Part shown: one piece after another, positions 47,601 to 60,533 of the stretch | How the letters are laid out: each line of letters opens with the position of its first letter | Position numbering within the stretch: position 1 is the first letter of the stretch | DNA from: Costus lasius | Lineage: Eukaryota; Streptophyta; Magnoliopsida; Zingiberales; Costaceae | DNA: 64,000 nucleotides | Assembly: GCA_027563935.2 (NCBI GenBank) | Contig: CM050450.1 | Coordinates: 6,555,957-6,619,956, forward strand | Direction: 5' to 3' | Notes under the pieces: generated by a model | Database searches by the model: none | What the model was told of the DNA's origin: nothing | What the model saw: only the letters and a program-made list of their open reading frames with translations | Program-made: the position numbers and the translations under genes

Positions 47601-49860
47601 AGAATACCATTCGGACTATGCAACGCTCCAGCCACATTCCAGCGATGCATTATGGTGATCTTCTCCGACTATAACGAAGATTTCGTGGATGTCTTTATGG
47701 ACGATTTCTCGGTATATGATCGATTTTTTGAATCATGTTTAGCTAATCTATCGACGGTTTTGCAGTGATGCGAGGAAGTGAACCTCGTATTAAACTAGGA
47801 AAAGTGTCATTTTATGGTACAAGAAGGGATTGTGTTAGGACATCTCATTTCTGAATGCGGGATAGAAGTCGATCAGGCTAAAATGCAAGTATTGAAAGGA
47901 TGAATCCGTCGACCTCAGTCAAAGGAATCTGTAGTTTCCTCGGACATGACGAATTCTACAAAAGATTCATAAAAGACTTCTCGAAGATAGCCTGACCACT
48001 GACCAATCTGCTCTGTAAAGACTCTAAATTCTGTTTTGATGATGACTGCTTGTAGGCGTTTGAGAAGCTTAAGAAGTCTTTGATATCCGCACCCATTATT
48101 TAGCCCCCTGATTGGACCTTACCTTTTGAATTAATGTGTGAAACGATCGACTTTGTCGTAGGAGCTGTTCTGGGGCAAAGACAAGACAAAAAGCTTCACA
48201 CGATATATTATGCTAGCCGCGCCTTAGACGAGGCACAAATCAATTATGCGACAACAGAAAAGAAGCTCTTATCCATCGTCTTTGCGTTTGATAAATTTTG
48301 TTCTTACTTGATTGACTCAAAAGTTATTGTTTATACAAACCACGCTGCAATCAAGTATTTGATGAGTAAGAAAAACGTAAAGCCATGACTGATACGATGG
48401 ATACTTCTTCTTCAAGAATTTGACTTATAAATAAGAGACAAGAAGGGAGCTGAAAACGTTGTGGCCGACCATTTGTTGCGTTTGCTTCTGAATAAAGAAG
48501 AAAATGTTTATGATGACTTGGAAATTGATGAGATGTTTTCGGATGAGAAATTGTTCAAAGTAGCTATGCGAGATGCACCCTGGTACGCTGATTTCGTTAA
48601 CTATTTGGCTTCTGATATTTTTCCACCTGACCTGTGGTATCAAAGAAAAAAGAAGTTCTTATCCGATGTAAGACATTTTTACTAGGATGATCCATATCTT
48701 TTTCGGCGATGTGCCGATGGACTCTTTCGACGATGTGTATGTAAGGATAATGTTTCAGATATTCTTAAGCACTGTCATTCTTCCCCTTATAGAGGTCATG
48801 CCAGTGCTACAAAAACTGGATTCAAGGTACTAAAATCTAGATTATACTGGCCCAGTATTTTTAAGGAAACACAAAACTTTATTTTGACTTGTGACAGTTG
48901 CCAAAGAAGTGGTAATATTTCAAAACGAGGCGAACTCCCCTTATAAAATATTTTAGAGGTTGAATTATTCGACGTATGAGGGATAGATTTTATGGGACCA
49001 TTCCCATCGTCCTGTGAAAACAGGTATATCTTTGTAGCCGTTGACTACGTATCAAAGTGGGTAGAAGCTTCAGCCACTTCGACTAACGACTCAAGAGTTG
49101 TGATACAGATGCTGAAGAAGACTATCTTTCTGAGATTCGGTGTGCCAAGAGTACTTATTAGCGATGGGGGATCACATTTCATTGAATAACGATTTGCTGC
49201 TCTACTGAAAAAATATGGGGTGCATCACAGAATTGCAACACCGTATTACCCACAGACCAGCGGATAAGTCGAAGTAACAAATCATGAGTTGAAAAGAATT
49301 TTAGAACGCACTGTTTCAACTGCACGAATAGATTGAGCCATTAAATTGGATGATGCTCTCTGGGCCTATCGAACTGTTTTCAAGACTCCTATCGGAATGT
49401 CTCCGTTTTAAATGATATATGAGAAGTCTTGTCACCTTCCAGTTGAGCTTGAACGTAAGGCGTTCTGGACGATAAGAGCTTTAAACTTTGATTTCAAGAT
49501 AGTAGGAGAAAAGAGAAAATTTGATCTAAACGAATTGAATGAGATACGACTTGATGCATACGTGAATACAAAACTTTTAAGGGAAGGACGAAAAAGTTTC
49601 ATGACAAGCATATATTACAGAAGGAATTTGCGGTAGGTGATTTGGTTCTACTTTTCAATTTGAGGCTTAGACTATATCCAGTTGCAATCTAGATGGACTG
49701 GTTCGTATATTGTGCATAAAATTTATCCATACGGTGCGATTGATATTTTTAGTGATCAGTTCGGAACCTTCAAAGTCAATGGGCAACGTCTGAAGCCTTA
49801 TCTTTTCCCTACGTCAATTGAAAAGGGTGTTTCCTTACTCCTCTCTAACTCTTTTACATG
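44683..49860 (+). pseudogene. gag-pol of Athila-type element (degenerate)
   Basis: Gag (about 45030-45710) ends with a knuckle CEICGNFGHMHANC. The protease region (46141-46704) has the Athila-style DLGANVSLMSSSI site. Reverse transcriptase starts near 47200 (GVIYPISDSRWVSPIHVVPK, then CIDYRKLNKAMRKDHFPLPF) and carries PFGLCNAPATFQ and the FMDD catalytic site near 47695. RNase H is at about 48120-48390 and integrase at about 48780-49340 ([15 protein letters not shown]). Many stops and small frameshifts split it, for example TAG/TAA/TGA around 47547, 47768, 48388, 48685 and 49189. The wording of the protease and RT blocks is typical of the Athila lineage. Confidence 0.9.
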
Positions 49861-52479
49861 ATTACGGATTTTTTTGTTGAGCTACTGACGTTAAACAAGC
49901 ACTTCTTGGGACGCAACCCAAGTATTTTATTTTTATTATGCATATACACGGATTATAAAGCATGGATTAAATCCTTGGTGGCAATCTTGTAGTATCGGGA
50001 ACTTTTGGTGGCTGGCATTCTATTTTGGGTTGACCAAGATTGATTTGGGATTTATGGCCAATTGGAGTCTCGGCTAAGTCGCAATGAAAAAAAAATAAAA
50101 TCGTTGCCCTCCTGCAATCTACAAACGACCAACACCGACTCTTCAATTCGACCGGCATCAACATCCACTGCCTTTTCCTCTAGATTAAACGAAAAAAATA
50201 GTCGCTGCCTTTTCTAAATCTCCAACACGGCGCCGCTCTTCCAAATACGAACCGAAAGCAGTCGCTGCCCCTCAACATCAGCGACCTTCACGAAGCCGTT
50301 CTCTTTTTTTAGATGTTATTGCAGTGATGGTCTCTCTTCCGCTTCCACTCCTTCAAGCATCATTATTCAGCCGCAACAACGGAAATCGCCGCCGATCTTT
50401 ATCTTCAAATGGGAGACGACACGGTTTCTTATGTTTGTCGCCGATCAGGATTAATTCAGTGCAGCTGATTTTTGATTAATCCAAACTGGACTCTGTGTCG
50501 TTTTTCAAAGTTGACCTTACTTCAACAGCTGCCACCCCTGTCTCCAGCTGGGAAAAATCTGTCGCCGATGCCTTTTCTTCTGATTCAACCAAGATTCGTT
50601 CAGCAATCAAGGAAGGCTCTGCTTTCTGGGTTCGCTGCCAATATAAAAGGTGGCTCGAGCGACAATTCTCTTTTGTGACTTCCTCCAAGCTTTTGCTCCA
50701 CAAAGTTCTCCGCCTTCGACAGCAATTGGACTTCTCCACCATCCCATGTGCTGACGAACCTTCTAAGCCGCTGCAACCTCATGACATCAGAGACTTCGAG
50801 CAAGCATTCTTCTCGTGTTTCATTACTCTGCCATTATCACCGACGACTGCTGCTCTATTATTGGTGCCGACGAGTTCGACGAAGGCGAGATTGACACTTC
50901 CAATCCTCTGACACTGCCGCAACGAACACTCTGCTCTGTTTTTCCTGCTGTGGAACCTGAAGCCAGCTAGCTCCCACCTCCAGATAATTACTGTTCTAGT
51001 TTGTTCTTACACTATGCCTCTGATACAAAAGATGACGACTAAAAAAATCAACCATCAACTTTCCACCTCAAGGCTTTCGCATATCTTCTTCTACGTCTGT
51101 ACCACCATCGGTTTCCACTAGATTTGTTGGTCAGTACCCCGCCTCTTCCTCCACAATTGAATCCTTACTGACGCAACTGCTAGATGCGCAAAAATGCCAA
51201 GGGGAGTACCTCCAACAACTGTTCTCACATCTGAATGAAGAGCAACTCTTGATTCGCAACGACCTATCTAGTTAGGACTCCATGATCGCAAAGATGGCGG
51301 CTGAACAGGATCGCCAAGGGAAAATTCTGACTTCCCTATGGACTTTATTTGGTGACACCTGTTGTTAGACGAGGATGTTGATCCCGAGATACTTGGCGAT
51401 GTTACCGATGGTGAGGAGGGTCCTCTCGTGATTAAGATCAGCTCTAATGAGGAGGACTGATTAAGTAAGTTTTTGCTCCCTTATCTCCAAATTTTGAGAT
51501 CGGTCATTGCTATGCATAAGGACTATGCATATTTCCAGTCTGGGAGATAGAGAGTTTTGATATCTGTTTTACTCTGTTTTGTTATCACTCTGGATATGTA
51601 GAAATTTTTAAACTTATTGTGATAAATAATTTTAGCACCTTGTTTTCGTTATATTGTACTTGTGTTGTGTTTTTCTCTTATATGATAATTTGTTTCTTTT
51701 TGATACTTTTGTTGTCATTTTGATGCTGGATACACCCTGACTTCTGATAATTGGATTACAATCTGCAATTATTTTCACATGTGGATATTATTTTAATTGA
51801 AATCACGATAGCTTAATATCATATTGAACCCATGGGATGACATCATTATGTTCTGAATCTTGGTTCTAGGACAGAAATTTCATTTAATTATTCTATTTGA
51901 TGGAAAAGGGTAGTGAAGTGATAGATCCACTTTTTGATTGAGATATTTCCTCTCATGGTATGCTTATGATCTTTATATGGATATATGTATCTCTGTCTAT
52001 TTTATTCTCCTTGTTACATGTTGGGACTAATTAATGCATCTATAATTATGATTTTCTCTCATATTTTGTGTTTAAAAAAAGAGGAAAAAAAAAGAGGAAA
52101 AGAAAAAAAAGAAAATAAGACTCCTCTATTTGGCACCGCGTAAAATTGGCAGTGGTACCTAAGACTTAAGAGTGCATTGGTGTTTTCCCAACTCGTGTCT
52201 ATGGATGAATCAGGTACGAAATGAACACATATACCACACAGGAGATTTACTGCATCTCATGAAGGTATCATCTAACTTTGGTTTATGGATTTTCACACCT
52301 TTATTCCTGACGATAGATGATTATTTTGAATGCTCTGACCTGTTAAGTTTTGCTTATAATGATATTTCCATTGGATACAACATTTTGCAAGCTTGACCTG
52401 ATTTCATTTTTTTCTGACTACCACTTTTATCTGCTCTTTTATGCTTGAGGACAAGCAATATTCTATATCTGAGAGAAAT
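49861..52479 (+). other. 3' untranslated/env-position region of Athila-type element
   Basis: The long region between pol and the 3' LTR holds no convincing gene. A 138-codon frame at 50495-50911 has no recognisable domain and is partly lost in the inverted copy. From about 50600 onward it forms the left arm of the palindrome. Confidence 0.6.
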
Positions 52480-54655
52480 TGATGTCTCGTATTTTTATAG
52501 TCTTTTAGACTTATATTTATCTGAATCAAGATCTATTTTTATGTTTTTATTCTCTTTTTGACTTATTTTATCAACTTTCTTTAGAAGCTTTACTACTTAT
52601 CATGTTTATTAAATACAAGTCAATTCACTCATTTTTAAAGCTATATGGAAGAATATTTTGATGAAATAAGTCGGAAAGAGATGTAAAAACATAAAAATAG
52701 GTCTCGATTCATAGACAAATATAGGTATAAAAGACTATAAAAATACGAAACATCTAATTCTCCTAGACTTAGAACATTGCTTATCCTCAAGCATAAAAAA
52801 ACAGATAAAAAGTGGTAGTCGGAAAAATATGAAATCAGGTCAACAAAATGTTGTATCCAATGGAAATATCATTATAAGCAAAACTTAGTAGGTCAGGGCA
52901 TTCAAAATAATCATCTATTGTCAGAAGTAAAGGTGTGAAGATCTAGAAACCATAGTTAGATGAGGCTTACCTTTATGAGATGCAGTGAGATGCAGTAATC
53001 TCCTGTGTGGTATATGTGCTCAGTTCGTACCTGATTCATCCACAGACACGAGTTGGGAAAACACCAATGCACTCTTATTTGTATTTTTATCCTCTCAATT
53101 TTTTTTGTGACTTCAACTCATGTCTTAGGTACCACTGCCAATTTTACGTAGTGCCAAGTAGAAGAGTCTTATTTTTTTTTCTTTTTCTCTTTTTTTTAAA
53201 CACAAAATATGAGAGGAAATCATAATTATAGATTAGTACATTGATTAGTCCCAACATGTAACAAGAAGAATCAAAAAGATAGAGGTACGTATATCCACAT
53301 AAAGATCATAAGCATACCGTGAGAGAAAATATCGCAATCAAAAAGTGGATCTATCACTTCACTACCTTTTTCCATCAAATAGAATAATTAAATGAAATTC
53401 CCGTCCTAGAACCAAGATTCAGAACATAATGATGTCATCCCATGGGTTCAATATGATATGAAGCTATCGTGATTTTTATTAAAACAATATCTACATGAGA
53501 AAATAATTACATATTGTAATCCAGTTATCAGAAGTCAGGGTGTATCTAGCATCAAAATGACAAAACAAAAGTATCAAAAAGAAACAAATTATCATGTAAG
53601 AGAAAAACACAACACAAGTACTATATAACGAAAACAAGATGCTGAAATAATTTATCATAATAAGTTTAAAAGTTACTACATATCCAGAGTGATAACAAAA
53701 TGGAGTAAAACAGATATCAAAACTCTCTATCTCCCAGACTGGAAATATGCATAGTCCTTATGCATAGCAATGACCGATCTCAAAATTTGGAGATAAGGGA
53801 GCAAAAACTCACTTAATCAGTCCTCCTCATTAGAGCTGATCTTAATCACGAGAGGACCCTCCTCACCATCAGTAACATCGCCAAGTATCTCGGGATCAAC
53901 ATCCTCTTCTAACAACAGGTGTCACCAAATAAAGTCCATAGGGAAGTCAGAATTTTCCCTTGGCGATCCTGTTCAGCCGCCATCTTTGCGATCATGGAGT
54001 CCTAACTAGATAGGTCGTTGCGAATCAAGAGTTGCTCTTCATTCAGATGTGAGAACAGTTGTTGGAGGTACTCCCCTTGGCATTTTTGCGCATCTAGCAG
54101 TTGCGTCAGTAAGGATTCAATTGTGGAGGAAGAGGCGGGGTACTGACCAACAAATCTAGTGGAAACCGATGGTGGTACAGACGTAGAAGAAGTTATGCGG
54201 AAGCCTTGAGGTGGAAAGTTGATGGTTGATTTTTTTAGTCGTCATCTTTTGTATCAGAGGCATAGTGTAAGAACAAACTAGAACAGTAATTATTTGGAGG
54301 TGGGAGCTAGCTGACTTCAGCAGTAGGAAGAACATAACATAGTGTTCGCTTGCGGCAGAGTTAGAGGATTGGAAGTGTTAATCTCGCTTTCGTCGAACTC
54401 GTTGGCACCAATAATAAAGCAGCAGTCGTCGGTGATAATAGTAGAGTAATGAAAAGCCAGAAGAATGCTTGCTCGAAGTCTCTGATGTCGTGAGGTTGCA
54501 GCGGCTTAGAAGGTTTGTCAGCACTTGGGACGGTGGTAGAGGTCCAATTGCTATCGGAGGCGGAGAACTTTGTGGAGCAAAAGCTTGAAGGAAGTCATAA
54601 AAGGGAAATTGTTGCTCGAGCTTTCCTTTATATCAGCTGTGGACCCAGGAATTAG
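50600..54655. repeat. Large inverted repeat (palindrome) of Athila 3' sequence
   Basis: The left arm (about 50600-52570) and right arm (about 52664-54655) are reverse complements with scattered differences, around a short asymmetric centre of about 100 bp. The first about 90 bp of the LTR recurs inverted at about 52664-52757, directly abutting the truncated direct LTR. Weaker similarity may extend the right arm toward 54870. Arm limits were judged by eye. Confidence 0.88.
52480..52663 (+). repeat. Truncated 3' LTR of Athila-type element
   Basis: Matches the first about 185 bp of the LTR at 43057, then ends at the palindrome junction. Confidence 0.85.
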
Positions 54656-54870
54656 AGGTAAGAAGGCGGCGCTGAGCGAATGATGGAAGACGGCACTGCA
54701 GCATTAATTGCATCCGAGTACTTTTGCCTATTGAACGGCTTCACGTGAATGCTGCAAACATTGAGGGGTGGCGGATTAATATAGGGGCCTTTCTTCCTTT
54801 CTTCTAGGTCGGTTGCGAACGGAAGAAGCTGCCTCGCCATCCGTTGAGGATTATGGAAGGTCAACAGTGA
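52664..54870 (-). mobile_element. Inverted Athila 3' fragment
   Basis: The fragment holds the LTR start and the 3' non-coding region of an Athila-type element in minus orientation. No gag-pol follows it on its other side, where PDIL5-2 copy B begins at 55020. The short frames here are shadows. Confidence 0.82.
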
Positions 54871-55368
54871 TTGCCGTGGAACATTGAAAACAGGGGTGAC
54901 GCCGATTTGAAAAATATTCAAAATTAATGCTATGGAACTACACGACCGAGCCAAACCAAACCGGACAAGATGCATAGAACCACGCCTCCTGTGGAGGGGT
55001 TAGGCAAGGCGAACGTGCGATGGCATTGTGGACGACGATGCTCCGCCTCCTCCTCCTTCCCATCCCCCTCTGGTGGTTTAACGTGATAGGAATCGCCAGA
55101 GAAACGACGCCCGCCTATGAGTTTCCGAGGCATGGAACCGTCATCAAGCTCGATGACAAGACCTTCGACTCGGGTATCGCCGCCTTCGATCTCGTCCTTG
55201 TTGATTTCTATGCCCCTTGGTGCGGTCACTGCAAGCGACTAGCCCCTGAGGTTAGCATCATTGCCAATGTTCTGTTCGCCCTCGTGATATGGGTTTCTAC
55301 GAGGTTAAAATTTTTAGCCTTGGTCCCTAATTTTTGGGCAAACAAGGTTTTTTTTTAATTTTTTTTTT

Positions 55369-55452
55369 AGAAATATAAAACTTTTCATAACCTATCGTAC
55401 CCATAAATATTCTAAATTTGGTACGATAGCTTATAAAAAGTTTTATATTTCT
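55369..55452. repeat. Short fold-back in PDIL5-2 copy B intron 1
   Basis: Arms of 33 bp (55369-55401 and 55420-55452) are inverted copies with two mismatches around an 18-bp loop. It may be a small MITE core or simply a hairpin; there is no clear target duplication. Confidence 0.8.
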
Positions 55453-56106
55453 AATCCCCCCCACAAAACCCAAAAAATAAAAAAAAATCAAATCAAACCT
55501 TTCCTTTTATTATTTACTGGACATGACATGATACATAAATTTTACGAATGATATGACTTTTTTTATCTAATGCGTAGCCTGTAACAACCAAAATTTATCA
55601 AAAGTGGTTGTCTTTATGTTAACCTTCTAGTTTTATCTTGTGGCAATTTCCTTTTGTTTTTATAGTTGCGAAATATCACTATGAACATATGCTCCTACAT
55701 TTTAGGAGCCGGTTCACTTTGTCCCAATCACCTTAGTTGTTAATGACAACTTAGAAGCTCTAAGTGCAATGTGGAATTATTTCGGTTGGCTCTGGTTCAC
55801 AACTTTATTTTTGGCCATTTGCTGCACAGATAACGTTGTTAGAACTAGTAATCCTACCTAGGAACAAAGGAGGCTACAATAGTTCAAAGTGTATAATTAG
55901 AGCATAGCTAGCACCATAAGATTCTACAAACTGTCTAAAAAATGAGTTTAGTGAAATATATTTATGTGCATAAAGTAAAAAAGGTTAAATACAAACAATA
56001 TGCATCATTCATCAACTATTTTCACAACACAAGTAAGAATTATCTTAAAATCTCCAAGGATTCATACACAGCTAGTTTTAGAGATGAAATTAAATTTGTT
56101 AATTAA

Positions 56107-56362
56107 GGGTCTGTTTTATTGGAGAGAAAAAAGGGGAGAAAGAAAAGAAACCTTACTTTTTTTCTGATTTATTGGAGAGATTAATTTGAAGAGAAAGAAA
56201 AATGAGTCAATTTTCTCTCCCTCTGCATTCTCTTCAAAAGAGGGAGAAAATATTTTTCTCCTCTCTCTTGTGGTCCCCTCTCTATTTTTTCTTCCCATTC
56301 ATTTTTCTTCCTTTCCTCTTTATTCTTCTCTCTTTTTTTCTTCCCCCTAAAAAAACAAGCCC
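56107..56362. mobile_element. Tourist-like MITE in PDIL5-2 copy B intron 1
   Basis: Imperfect terminal inverted repeats (GGGTCTGTTTTATT and, inverted, GGGCTTGTTTTTTT) bound 256 bp, with TAA on both flanks (56104-56106 and 56363-56365). The centre is purine- then pyrimidine-rich. No coding content. Confidence 0.72.
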
Positions 56363-56376
56363 TAAAAGTTACACAC

Positions 56377-56466
56377 AAGTTAATGATTGAGTAGTAACCA
56401 TCAACAAGTCAATCAATGATTGAGTAGTAACCATCAACAAGTTAATGATTGAGTAGTAACCATCAA
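56377..56466. repeat. Tandem repeat of AATGATTGAGTAGTAACC unit, three copies
   Basis: Three near-identical copies of a unit of about 30-36 bp follow the MITE within intron 1. A degenerate CATCAAA..ACAAGTT pattern continues to about 56600. Confidence 0.85.
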
Positions 56467-59400
56467 ATATTACGTAATATCAGCTCAAAGAAAGAAAATC
56501 ATCAAATACAAGTTTATGCATCAAAGTACAACTCCAAGCATCAAAATAGAAGTTGAAGCATAAAAATATAATTACAGACATCAAGATACAAGTTCTAGAT
56601 TAACTTAGCGGTAGATTCATCATTCTCATCGCTTTTTCTCCCCTTTCACTATGTTTTAAACTATGAGGAATGGAACATACACCATTATTAACTTATTATA
56701 AACAGACGTTGTTGTTACTTATTCTACAATCTGCATTATTCCAATATTTATCAGATTTAGATTAACAAACCTTTAAAAGCTTACTGGTTTACAATAGCAA
56801 AAGATACAACAAATTGTTGGAAGTTTTATTTCTGTAGTCTAGTCCATGCAAATTATCTCGTGAGGTTATCTTAGTAACATAATGATATTGCTGCTGTAAT
56901 TTTGCAGTTGGATGCAGCTGCTCCTCTGCTAGCTCAGCTGGATCAACCTATCATGATTGCTAAGATAAATGCTGACAAATATAGAAATCTAGCTGCCAAG
57001 TATGAAATAGAGTGAGTTCTCTCTGTCACCACTTTGTTTTTTCATAAAAATAACAATTATATCAACTTCCTCAACAATCAATTTCCGAGATTTTATAATG
57101 GGTTTATTACTGCTAGTAACATACAATCAAGACACTGAGATGGTGAGAAAATGCTCTGGATCATCACTAAATTTAACTTGTGTCTAGCAGATGTTGGTGC
57201 CAGTAATTATTCTTTTGCCTTTTTTGACATTGGCCTACTTTTTTTGCTTTTTTTTCTAATGCAGTGGATTTCCCACAATGAAGCTTTTTATGCATGGAAC
57301 TCCGGTGGATTATTCTGGTCCTAGGAAAGCTGATTTACTTGTTCGTTTCCTGAAGAAGTTTGTTGCTCCTGATGTTTCTGTTCTTGAGAATCATTCTGCG
57401 GTCCTTAAATTTGTTGAAATGGCCGGTACTGATTTCCCCATGTTCATCGGATTTGGCTTGAATGAATCTGTTATTCTTGACATCTCGCGGAAGTACAAGA
57501 ACAAAGCCTGGTTTTCTGTAGCCAGAGACTCTCAGAGGAAATGATGGTAGCATACAATTTTGACAAAGTTCCAGCATTGGTTTCTCTTCTTCCCAAGTAT
57601 AATGAAAAAAGTGTATTCCATGGCCCATTTGATGGTAGGTTCAGATATTTTTGAACTGATCATGTATCATAGTGCACCTTGTAAATTTGTATAAGCATAA
57701 TCTATAACTACAAAGCATAATTCACAGAGGAGCATGCATGATTAGTTAACTTCACTGTCATTATTGATCAGGTGCAAAGTGTGTTATTGTGATCATGAAT
57801 TAAATAGTCTTATATTGTTCTTGTTATCCTGTAAAGTAGGTTGTGTTACTGACACCTTAATTTCTTATGCAAAATGAAAAGGAAAAACATGTAGTTTGCA
57901 TCTCCCTGCCATTTGTTTCTAGATTTCTGTATTTGACTTTCTATTCATGGTCATTCAAATTATGCATTTAATATTAGCCATTTGCTTCTGTTTTTCCCAC
58001 TAATGCAAGTGCTCAATCATCATCAGAAGATTGTATTCTTGAGGTTTTTATGGTTTCAATTACAGGGCCATCCTTGGAAGATTTTATAAAGCACAACCAG
58101 TTGCCTCTCATAGTACCAATTAGATTTGAAACGCTCAAGTTGATGAATGATGATGATCGGAAAATTTTTCTAACAATCGTGGAAAATGAATGGGATGAGA
58201 ACTCGCCAAAATTGTTTGATGCTTTGAGGACTGCTGCAACTTCAAACCGTGACTTGGTTTTTGGATATGTGGGAGTCAAACAATGGGAAGAATTTGTTGA
58301 TGCATTTGCTATCACTAAGAGCTCAAAACTGCCAAAATTTCTAGTTTGGGATGGAAATGAAGAATACCATGTGGTAAGTCCATAATTACGTTCATCAAAA
58401 TGCTGGTCATTAGATAACTCCTTCAGTAACACATTTTGTAGAATATTTATATAACCTTTGTCCGGTTGTCTTTACTTAATGACAAGTCTTGCTTGTTTTA
58501 GTTATTCCTGTTTGTTCTTTTATTTTCCATTGAAAACAGGGAACGTTGTTCTATATAGTGGAGGATATTTCTAGTTCTTTTGCATAAAAAAAGTTTGTTT
58601 TGTTAGTTGGAATGACGGATGTTTGTATTTCGAGTCTTTAGCTTTGCCCTACTTGTGTACACAAGTACCAATCAGACTTCACATGGTCCATAGTTGAACA
58701 TTCGCATCCTCTTAATTTCTCTTGCTATATGCTTTAAATGGTTTGCTTCAAAATGATAAGCATTCTTAACAAAACGATTTGTGTGCCGCTGCACAGGTAA
58801 TTCATGCCTTTTACTTGATTATACATTTGAGATAAGAATTAACTAGTTAGGAAGAAAGAACATAACTGTTAAAATCCTATACCTGAATTTAACTGTATGG
58901 GAGAAAGATTAACCTGTCACAATATAAGATAAGGGATAAAACTTTAGATAATTGTAACATAAAAAACTGATAAATATCTACAGAATCCTCTCTCATTCAG
59001 ACTTAAACTGAAAGTCTCACAGCTAATAGCATCTCATGCTGTCTGCGATTACTTCAAATATTTTTATAGTTTCCAAGTTAAACAAAAAAAGGTAAGAAAA
59101 GTAAATTTCAGGAAATTTACTCCTTGATGAAGACTCACATGTCCATTTTGTTTACTTTGTGAAATAGTTCCAGTTCTGTTTGTGAACTGAAAGAAGAAAC
59201 TTATACTTTTGGAAACATCTTTAGTTGGGTAGGTTTCCATCTTTCTAGCTGGTCCTGAATCATGCATGTCTTATCAATGATCAACAAATTCTAGTTTGAA
59301 CTTTCTTCTTCAGTTGTATGATATTTGGAAGATGATATACAGAGTGCTATTATATTCAGAAAGCATTTCGAAACACTCAACCATACAAATGTTATCAACA

Positions 59401-60533
59401 AACTTTCTTGCATCAACTACTTCAGTGAATCAATTAGAATTTCTCTCAGTAGGTTTTGAGATAAACTTGTGCCTGGTTAAATGGAAATTTAAAGCAGAAT
59501 TTGCTATTCATGACTTGAAGTAGTATACTCTTCCATTGTAAGTAAAGTGCGTATTTAAGAGAACTGTGTTAGTGTCACTGAAAAGGTATTTGGCTTCTGT
59601 GAGCATATTCTTTCCAGAAAGTTGCACGTTATATCTGTTGGGGTTCCGCAGGAACTTGAAATGAAAATACACGTTAATTCAGAATATAAATTTATGGAGT
59701 TATTTGTTTAGGGATTTAGCTTACATCAGTAATATGTTCTTTGGTTCTCAAACCATGCTTGTCTGTGAGTATTAATTAATTCGATGTTAGCAATTTTTTT
59801 GCTACTTGGGGCACTTTGAGATGGCTATAAAATACGCGACTAATTCTGTTTATTACATGCTGCAGAATGTCTGAAGTTTCCTCTAGAATTATAACTTGCA
59901 CGAGGCAATGCTCTTATCTATATACTTATCTTATGGATCTCTTGCCTTAAACATCTTAACTCATGTTGTGGCAATAGTTTAACTACTTCGGTAGTGAGCT
60001 TGATTTTTTTACATATTTACTTCCCGTCAGGCTTAGTTATTTTCTCCTGCTCGGGTCCATTTACTAGAAGGAAATCGAAGAAATTTATTAAAGTATATAT
60101 ATATTTTTTTACTTAATGAAACTGAGAATAAGAACAAATTTATTAAGTATACTCTCATTCCTCTCTTTTTTTTCTTTGGATAATATAGCACCGATGATGT
60201 TAGAGTGCAATTTCTTCTGTCAATCTGATTATAAATTTTCTTCTCTTTTTTCTCTGAAGGTTGTAGGTTTTGCCAACCTAACTGATGATGATCATCGATC
60301 TCATATTAGTCATTTTCTTGAAGGATATAGAGAGGGAAGAGCGATGACAAAGAAACTAGCTTCTCCATCAGTTTTTGACTATATTAGTTCCTTTTATTGG
60401 CATACGAACAGTGTACTTAATTGTCATTTTGGTTGCTATAGTAGTAGCTTTTATAATCTTAAGCATTCGATATGCCGATTCTCCTCAGGTTAGGCAGGAA
60501 GAGGTAGAAGATACAGGAGCTTCACATCCCAAG

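Larger units (their letters stand above)
43057..52663 (+). mobile_element. Athila-type Ty3 retrotransposon, degenerate, with truncated 3' LTR
   Basis: A 5' LTR (43057-44520) is followed by a PBS of the Athila type (TGGCGCCGTTGCTAGGGA, Asp-tRNA-like). Degenerate gag-pol and a long non-coding 3' region follow. The 3' LTR begins at 52480 with TGATGTCTCGTATTTTTATA but stops after about 185 bp, where sequence switches to an inverted copy. No target duplication can be recovered. It sits just after the Yip1 fragment. Confidence 0.9.

Noticed and set aside
50495..50911. 138-codon frame in the env position of the Athila element
   Set aside because: No signal, membrane helix or domain seen, and the inverted copy does not preserve the frame.
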